Positions 5,879 through 10,066 of a DNA stretch of 10,066 bases are shown here, piece by piece. Under the pieces are notes generated by a model. The model was not told where the DNA came from, did not search any database, and was given only the letters and a program-made list of their open reading frames with translations. Numbering within the stretch: the stretch's first letter is position 1; each line of letters starts with the position of its first letter. The translations under genes and the position numbers were made by a program. Location of the stretch: contig CAKOKR010000033.1 of NCBI GenBank assembly GCA_934095965.1, forward strand, positions 1 to 10,066, in the 5' to 3' direction. The DNA comes from an uncultured Bacilli bacterium (GTDB lineage Bacteria; Bacillota_I; Bacilli_A; RF39; UBA660).

Positions 5879-5931
5879 CAAAAAATGAAGCAAATCGTTC
5901 AACACAGGTCGAACTATTTACCTCATTTTTG
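5879..5931 (-). terminator. Long hairpin terminator after the first surface-protein gene
   Basis: Arms 5879-5903 and 5908-5931 pair over about 24 positions, with wobbles, one mismatch and one bulge, around a 4-nt loop (CTGT on the minus strand). On the minus strand the descending arm ends in six Ts (plus-strand A-run 5880-5885), as expected for an intrinsic terminator of the surface-protein gene. The apex is GTTCGAC / GTTGAAC. The same structure lies downstream of the paralogous gene. Confidence 0.65.
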
Positions 5932-5990
5932 CTTGGTTTTACCGATATTTTTCTAAGCTGTCCGTCAATCAGTTAATTATGATTGGATCT
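5892..5990 (-). repeat. Conserved 3' element of the surface-protein genes, copy 1
   Basis: About 100 bp, covering the last codons (ending DPIIIN), the stop, TTGACGGACAG, the motif TATCGGTAAAACC and the hairpin apex. It is strongly similar to 8470-8569. The noncoding part is conserved at least as well as the coding ends of the genes, so it is more than residual homology of two coding sequences. Confidence 0.7.
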
Positions 5991-7501
5991 GAGATTGTAC
6001 CGGTTCCACTAATATATGTTGTTGAAGGCACAAGATTAAAAACAGGACGGACTGCATTATAATCTCTTATAGGAAGACTATCAAAAGCATCTGAGCAATT
6101 CAAGAAAAAAGCAACATTTTTCACATCTGACCTGCGGGTAATCGTCCAATCATAAAGTCCCATGAACATCCACTGCGAATATATAGAGAATTTTGTACAC
6201 AAATTATCATGTAAATACATTAATCCTATTTTTGCTTTATATTCCTTTTCTGCCGTTGTAGAAAAAGTACCAGGTTCAGGATTTACTATTTCATTTTGAT
6301 ATACTTTGGATTTTGATAATCCAATAAGATTATTCCATATATTTCCTCCGACTTTCCAGGTGGTTTCAGCTATTTTACTTGCCCACTTTTCACCAATATT
6401 ATTAATAAAATTAGTATTTAAATTTATTTTATTTAAATTAGACTCACTCCATGTATTTTTTCCAGTTGCCCTATTCCAACTATACCTATTTATCGTTTCA
6501 TGATTTCCTCTATATGTTGGGTAATCTTTTTTTTGATAAGTAGACGGCTGATAAGCTCCATCAGTTCCCAGCAAATTGCTATTAGCATAATCATATTTAA
6601 TTAGTTTTACCTTTCCATCTATAACGCCGATTATTCTGTATAGATTATCGTATGGACACGAATCAGCATCTGAACCAAAGCAGACAAAATTATGTACTGC
6701 ATTTGCTGCTCCTGCATATCTATATGAATTATCATTTATACCATTTTCTAATGTTCCATCGTGGTGATATATATTTGTTGCTATTGCTTCCTCACTATCA
6801 TGATAAGAGATTATACAATTTGCTAAGTTATCACCATTTTGACAGACTTCTGATAATTTCTTATATATCTTATCATTTAATATTATATTAGCTTTTAATG
6901 TCTTATTTTCATTTGCAATTTGATTATTTTCTAAATTAATATATGTTAAAGTTACTTTCCATGTTTGTTTTGTTGGTATAATACTGGAATTTGCTGTTAT
7001 TTTATTATTTAATGAAACTTTAAAAAGACCTGCTTTATCTGTAATATCAAACCCATTTAATATAGTACCTTTTGCATTGGTGGCACTAACATAATCTAAG
7101 CCATCTATTGTTTTTATTTCATTATTATCATTATCATAAACATTTAAGATAATTTCTGGTTTTTTATCTTCCGTAGTATAAACATATTGATTATTTTTTA
7201 TATAAAAATATATATTATAAAAAGTTTCAGCTTGATTACTTGTTTTATTTGCTAAAAATGATACTGTTGCTACAGAGCTATCTGATACATTTTCTTCTCC
7301 ATTTGCTAAATTAAACTGATTTATTGATAAATCTATATCTTTATCTACTGTATACGTTAAGCTATCAAGTTTATCTGATACTACGTTTACATCAATTTTT
7401 TTTTCATCATGCACTTCTGCTATAAAATATGCAAATGATACTCCGATTACTAGAACAAGTACTGCAACTATTTTAGCTACATATCTTTCTTTGTCTGTCA
7501 T
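5969..7501 (-). CDS. SipW-type signal-anchored surface protein with variable C-terminal module
   Basis: This 510-residue protein is probably a cell-surface protein of unknown binding function. The start is the ATG at 7501, with AAGGAG 9 nt upstream; a TTG at 7510 directly abuts the Shine-Dalgarno and is rejected. Residues 8-28 (KIVAVLVLVIGVSFAYF) resemble SipW-dependent signal peptides of TasA/camelysin-type proteins. A beta-rich region follows (about 30-210), then CQNGDNLANCI and YHHDGTLENGINDNSYRYAG (245-264). The end, from YRIIGVIDGKVKLIKYDYA through WMFMGLYDWTI to AVRPVFNL and the closing DPIIIN, resembles formylglycine/C-type-lectin-fold modules seen in many gut Firmicutes proteins. That fold assignment is by eye. 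The last 60 or so codons are much less AT-rich than the rest. A paralogue lies upstream at 8548-10066. A divergent XRE gene and an operator suggest repression. Confidence 0.75.
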   Translation of the reverse strand: MTDKERYVAKIVAVLVLVIGVSFAYFIAEVHDEKKIDVNVVSDKLDSLTYTVDKDIDLSINQFNLANGEENVSDSSVATVSFLANKTSNQAETFYNIYFYIKNNQYVYTTEDKKPEIILNVYDNDNNEIKTIDGLDYVSATNAKGTILNGFDITDKAGLFKVSLNNKITANSSIIPTKQTWKVTLTYINLENNQIANENKTLKANIILNDKIYKKLSEVCQNGDNLANCIISYHDSEEAIATNIYHHDGTLENGINDNSYRYAGAANAVHNFVCFGSDADSCPYDNLYRIIGVIDGKVKLIKYDYANSNLLGTDGAYQPSTYQKKDYPTYRGNHETINRYSWNRATGKNTWSESNLNKINLNTNFINNIGEKWASKIAETTWKVGGNIWNNLIGLSKSKVYQNEIVNPEPGTFSTTAEKEYKAKIGLMYLHDNLCTKFSIYSQWMFMGLYDWTITRRSDVKNVAFFLNCSDAFDSLPIRDYNAVRPVFNLVPSTTYISGTGTISDPIIIN

Positions 7502-7526
7502 TTTTACCAACTCCTTTTTAGCAACT

Positions 7527-7547
7527 ATTCAAAGTGATACTTTGAAT
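7527..7547. promoter_or_regulatory. Inverted-repeat operator at the surface-protein gene start site
   Basis: ATTCAAAG (7527-7534), a 5-bp spacer and CTTTGAAT (7540-7547) form a perfect 8-bp dyad. It lies just downstream of the -10 box of the surface gene, covering about +2 to +22 of its transcript. Matching half-sites occur at 7593-7600 (AATCAAAG) and at 7662-7669 (CTTTGAAT, over the TTG start of the XRE gene). This fits binding by the adjacent XRE protein; that it is the binder is inference. Confidence 0.6.
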
Positions 7548-7555
7548 ATAAATAT

Positions 7556-7585
7556 AGTATATCACTAATAAAAATGTAAAGTCAA
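7556..7585 (-). promoter_or_regulatory. Promoter of the first surface-protein gene
   Basis: On the minus strand, TTGACT (plus 7580-7585) and TATACT (7556-7561), each five of six to consensus, are separated by 18 bp. Transcription would start near 7549, directly at the edge of the dyad operator. Confidence 0.65.
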
Positions 7586-7633
7586 GATTATTAATCAAAG
7601 TTTTACTAGGTTTTTATTTTATAGTTTTATTTT

Positions 7634-7639
7634 TATAAT
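7634..7639 (+). promoter_or_regulatory. Probable -10 box of the XRE gene
   Basis: A perfect TATAAT with a poor -35 candidate (TTTTTA at 7611-7616, 17-bp spacing). The predicted transcript has a leader of under 20 nt containing GAGGG before the TTG start. Confidence 0.4.
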
Positions 7640-7663
7640 TTAAGTAGAAATGAGGGTATAACT

Positions 7664-7939
7664 TTGAATAATTTAAGAAACACATTTAGTAAAAATTTAA
7701 AATATTATAGAATAAAAGAAAATTTAAGACAAGAAGATCTGGCAGAGAAAGTTGATTTAACTGATAAATATATATCAGATTTAGAAAGAGCTAAATTTTC
7801 TCCTTCACTAGAAACAATTGAAAAAATAGCAATTGCTTTAAACATTGAGGCTGACTTATTAATAAAAGAAAATGATAACCTACAAATAAATATAACTAGG
7901 ATTGATGAAAAAACTGGTACTAGAAAAAGAAAATACTAA
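7664..7939 (+). CDS. XRE-family helix-turn-helix transcriptional regulator
   Basis: This 91-residue DNA-binding protein is made up mostly of one HTH_3 domain (about 6-66). KNLKYYRIKENLRQEDLAEKV is followed by the recognition-helix region LTDKYISDLERAKFSPSLETI and then IAIALNIEADLL. A short basic tail (KTGTRKRKY) follows. The start is TTG at 7664, with GAGGG (7652-7656) 7 nt upstream; no ATG is better placed. It is transcribed divergently from the surface-protein gene. The half-site CTTTGAAT overlaps its own start codon, and the full dyad lies on the neighbouring promoter, suggesting autoregulation and repression of that gene. The small size and lack of a sensor domain resemble phage-type repressors and toxin-antitoxin regulators, but no toxin gene is adjacent. 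Confidence 0.85.
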   Translation: MNNLRNTFSKNLKYYRIKENLRQEDLAEKVDLTDKYISDLERAKFSPSLETIEKIAIALNIEADLLIKENDNLQINITRIDEKTGTRKRKY

Positions 7940-7945
7940 AAAGAA

Positions 7946-7985
7946 GCTGTAATGAAATAAAATAATTTCATTACAGCCATTTTTT
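7946..7985 (+). terminator. Strong intrinsic terminator of the XRE gene
   Basis: GCTGTAATGAAAT (7946-7958) pairs perfectly over 13 bp with 7965-7977 around AAAATA, followed by CA and six Ts (7980-7985). An A-rich stretch before the left arm would also give some termination of minus-strand transcripts. Confidence 0.9.
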
Positions 7986-7999
7986 ATAAATATACATGT

Positions 8000-8460
8000 A
8001 TCCTTAATCTAGTTTTTGACACTTGTGTAATATATTTTATCTATATGCAATATCCCAAAGTTTATAATTCTTATCACCACAATGATCTGTTAAAAGATTA
8101 GTATCTTTTAGAATATTACCTAAAACTTTGGATGCTTTTAATAAGTACAACATATGTTAAAAACTCAAATACTTTTACATATTTTAATACTATTGGCTTT
8201 AACTTATCATGGATACTTTTTGTGTATTTACCACATTTAGGACACTTATATTTTTTAACTATGGTCTCTACATATATATACTTTGCTACTGCTTTACCAT
8301 TCTTTTTCTCTTCCACCTTAATAACTTTATAATCTTCATCTAACCCCATAATTTTTCTTAGTTCATTCACTAAAAATTCACCTCTTTCTACACCTATTAT
8401 CCCATATAAAAAGAGATGATTAAATACTATTATCATCTCCCCACTAGATTTCGAAGAGCC
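8000..8460 (-). mobile_element. Internally deleted ISL3-type insertion sequence remnant
   Basis: The minus-strand end at 8460 reads GGCTCTTCGAAATCTAGTGG, which looks like an ISL3-type terminal repeat. Behind it is the start of an ISL3-like transposase. Near the other side, TCCTTAATCTAGT (8001-8013) is a decayed partial match to the same sequence in inverted orientation. The span of about 460 bp is far shorter than a full ISL3 element, so most of the transposase is missing. The expected 8-bp target duplication was not found (AAAAGAGG lies beside one end only). Minus-strand 8037-8153 carries a second open stretch, ATG to TAA, ending NYKLWDIAYR, which I do not recognise. Confidence 0.5.
8116..8370 (-). 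pseudogene. Truncated ISL3-family transposase N-terminus
   Basis: The fragment of 84 residues starts at GTG 8370 behind AGAGGTGA (8378-8385, 7-nt spacing). It reads VNELRKIMGLDEDYKVIKVEE, then the zinc-finger region of ISL3 transposases (KKYKCPKCGKYTKSIHDKLK). After VFEF the sequence no longer matches the family and soon reaches a stop, so the second zinc-binding segment, the helix-turn-helix and the DDE catalytic domain are all absent. Full ISL3 transposases are about 400-450 residues. The fragment cannot catalyse transposition. A longer open frame reaching back to a TTG at 8547 merely reads through the hairpin and the terminal repeat. Confidence 0.6.
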
Positions 8461-8509
8461 AAAAGAGGTAAATCGTTCAACACTGGTCGAACTTTTTATC
8501 TCTTTTTTG
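8461..8509 (-). terminator. Long hairpin after the second surface-protein gene
   Basis: GTTCAAC (8475-8481) and GTCGAAC (8486-8492) pair around ACTG. The stem continues through AAAAGAGGTAAAT on one side and TTTTTATCTCTTTTTT on the other, with two mismatches and a small bulge. It matches the hairpin at 5879-5931. Its outer end abuts the IS terminal repeat at 8460, so the insertion removed the T-run that would complete a terminator. Confidence 0.6.
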
Positions 8510-8569
8510 TTAGGTTTTACCGATATTTTTTTTAAACTGTCCGTCAATCAGTTTATTCTGATTGGGTCT
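8470..8569 (-). repeat. Conserved 3' element of the surface-protein genes, copy 2
   Basis: The second copy of the roughly 100-bp element at 5892-5990. It shares the last codons (DPIRIN), the TGA stop, TTGACGGACAG, ATATCGGTAAAACC and the hairpin apex with alternate loop CAGT (minus strand). Stem differences between copies mostly keep base pairing, which supports a selected structure. Confidence 0.7.
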
Positions 8570-10066
8570 GCGGCTGTCCCTTGACCCATTTTATAGGTTG
8601 TGGAAGATGAGAGACTAAAAGACGGGCGAACGGCAGCGCCCAAACTATTGCCGACGTTTTTTATAAAACCGCCCATGCTGTACAGTGTTATTATCTGAGC
8701 AAACACCCATTCATCAGCTCCCATATACATCCAATTTTTATTTCTTTCGCTTTTATAATTATTGAGTTTTGTTGTCCATGCACTTGGATCTGCTGCCAAT
8801 CCATACTCACTTACATACATTAATCCTATTTTGGCAACATAAGTTATACTTTTTGTTGGGGATGCTATCTCATTTTGATATGCTGTTGATGGTATTACCT
8901 CAAAAACATCATACCAACCATATTCTCCGGCTTCCCATGTGGTCTCCGCTATTTTATCTGACCACTTTTTACCAATATTATTAATAAAATTAGTATTTAA
9001 ATTTATTTTATTAAAATTGGACTCACTCCATGTACCATTGTCAACATACAACCAAAAATATAATGCGATATTTTTATAATTACTTCCTTTATAAAATAAA
9101 TCAACATAAGTTCCTTTCATTCTATAATCCCCATCTGTTCCTAATAAATCACTTGTTGCATAATCATACTTTATTAATTTTACTCTTTGTTCTGTTTTAG
9201 TTTCACTTATTTTATGATCAAATACGCCGATTATTCTGTATAAATTATCAGTTGGACATGGACTTTCATCAGAACCAAAACATACAAAGTTTTTTACCCC
9301 ATCATCTGCTGGTTCAACTAATGTTTCTACACCAGATCCAAGTTCTTCCACATTACCTAATTTATATTTAAAATATTTCCCATCAAAAACATAGTAAGCA
9401 CTTCCCTTACATGTTTCTTCTGTAAGAGTATTATTTGATGTTACATCTTCATTATCTATTGTTACACATTTATTACTTGTATTATCCCATTTTACATTCT
9501 TCTTACCATTTACAACAGTACTATCACCATACATTATAGTACCATCATTTTGAACAATTTTATAAACGTTAGCACACTCACCCTTTTCATGTCTATTATC
9601 ACCCGGAGTACCTAATAAATTTTGAGAATACAAATTAAACTTATTCTTTACATCATTGCCTTCATACTTACACGTATATAGATCAGGATGAGCTTCTCCC
9701 CCAGCATATCTATATGAATTATCATTTATACCATTTTCTAGTGTTCCATCATGATGATATAAATTATCATCAACAGCATTCCTTGCTACAATACAAGAAC
9801 TTAAATTTTGACCATTTTTACATATATTAAATATTTCTTTTTGAATCATTAACTTAGCACATAAAACTTTACCAGTATTAGCATTTTGATTTTCTTCATA
9901 ATTTACAAAAGTTATAGTTATATTCCATTTATCTTCTGCTTTTGGTTCTGCTGTAATTTCTCTATTATTAAAAATAGTTACTAATCCATTTTTAGTTGTT
10001 ATATCATATCCTGATATTTTTTTATTTGTTCTATCTGTAACTTCAGTATATGTTAATCCTTTAATA
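8548..10066 (-). CDS. Paralogous surface protein with variable C-terminal module (5' end outside window)
   Basis: The frame is open from the stop at 8548 to the right edge, giving 505 residues; the N-terminus lies outside. The ATG at 9849 is internal, because the frame continues upstream as sequence homologous to the first surface protein (LTYTEVTDRTNKKISGYDIT and WNITITFVNYEENQN). Shared features are CKNGQNLSSCI, YHHDGTLENGINDNSYRYAG, YRIIGV, IKYDYA, LNKINLNTNFINNIG (here FNKINLNTNFINNIG), WMYMGADEW, AVRPSFSL and the closing DPIRIN. It differs by an insertion of about 134 residues (9298-9699) containing four cysteines, and by a different variable segment before AVRP. The final 60 or so codons are GC-richer than the rest. 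The role is presumably surface binding or display; the ligand is unknown. Confidence 0.75.
   Translation of the reverse strand, partial: IKGLTYTEVTDRTNKKISGYDITTKNGLVTIFNNREITAEPKAEDKWNITITFVNYEENQNANTGKVLCAKLMIQKEIFNICKNGQNLSSCIVARNAVDDNLYHHDGTLENGINDNSYRYAGGEAHPDLYTCKYEGNDVKNKFNLYSQNLLGTPGDNRHEKGECANVYKIVQNDGTIMYGDSTVVNGKKNVKWDNTSNKCVTIDNEDVTSNNTLTEETCKGSAYYVFDGKYFKYKLGNVEELGSGVETLVEPADDGVKNFVCFGSDESPCPTDNLYRIIGVFDHKISETKTEQRVKLIKYDYATSDLLGTDGDYRMKGTYVDLFYKGSNYKNIALYFWLYVDNGTWSESNFNKINLNTNFINNIGKKWSDKIAETTWEAGEYGWYDVFEVIPSTAYQNEIASPTKSITYVAKIGLMYVSEYGLAADPSAWTTKLNNYKSERNKNWMYMGADEWVFAQIITLYSMGGFIKNVGNSLGAAVRPSFSLSSSTTYKMGQGTAADPIRIN

Noticed and set aside
5897..5914. Hairpin apex read as a tRNA T-arm (GTTCGAC)
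   Set aside because: No acceptor, D or anticodon arm can be folded around it, and the same apex recurs in the paralogous hairpin.
5892..5990. Conserved 3' element as an integron attC site
   Set aside because: GTTGAAC fits the GTTRRRY core, but the opposite arm does not fit RYYYAAC, no integrase is present, and the genes are not arranged as a cassette array.
6306..6891. Plus-strand open frames at 6306-6503 and 6652-6891
   Set aside because: They are antisense to the surface-protein gene, lack ribosome binding sites and have compositions typical of reverse-frame translation.
8371..8547. Open frame extending the transposase fragment upstream to a TTG at 8547
   Set aside because: It reads through the conserved 3' element, the hairpin and the IS terminal repeat; the GTG at 8370 with AGAGGTGA is the natural transposase start.
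8132..8984. Plus-strand open frames at 8132-8332 and 8769-8984
   Set aside because: They are antisense to the transposase fragment and the second surface gene, with no supporting start signal or protein family.
9849..9849. ATG at 9849 as the start of the second surface gene
   Set aside because: The frame stays open to the window edge, and the upstream translation is homologous to the middle of the first surface protein; no Shine-Dalgarno precedes this ATG.

Overview
The window is AT-rich, roughly 28-30% GC by eye. It has strong AGGAGG-type ribosome binding sites, sigma-A-like promoters and TGA used as a stop. With SipW-type signal peptides and a cohesin/dockerin pair, this suggests a low-GC Firmicute, most likely an uncultured gut Bacilli or Erysipelotrichales-like lineage. 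That placement is inference, since no taxonomic marker gene is present.

Region 1 (about 1-1562, plus strand) is a cassette built on a PD-(D/E)XK/Rpn-family nuclease gene. The nuclease gene carries an internal Shine-Dalgarno and in-frame ATG ahead of its C-terminal domain. It is followed by two stand-alone, diverged tandem copies of that domain, each with the same ribosome binding site. This looks like the RpnL/RpnS gene-within-gene toxin-antitoxin arrangement with the inner gene amplified. A partial inverted repeat flanks the whole set.

Region 2 (about 1570-4782, minus strand) is a two-gene operon. The first gene encodes a secreted SH3/glucosaminidase with a C-terminal dockerin. The second encodes a membrane-anchored protein with an N-terminal cohesin domain. 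The stop of the first overlaps the Shine-Dalgarno of the second. The simplest reading is that the cohesin protein tethers the wall hydrolase to the cell surface. Divergently transcribed at 4873-5247 is a small membrane protein with a very basic tail.

Region 3 (about 5271-5870) has no intact gene. It holds a perfect 12-bp palindrome, a short sequence matching the 3' element of the surface genes, and a possible decayed transposase end.

Region 4 (about 5879-10066) holds two paralogous minus-strand surface-protein genes; the second runs off the right edge. The intact one has a SipW-type signal anchor. Both have C-terminal modules of clearly higher GC content and share a conserved downstream element ending in a long hairpin with a compensatory base change. 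Between them are a divergent XRE regulator with a perfect inverted-repeat operator at the start of the first surface gene, and a deleted ISL3-type insertion sequence that abuts the second hairpin.
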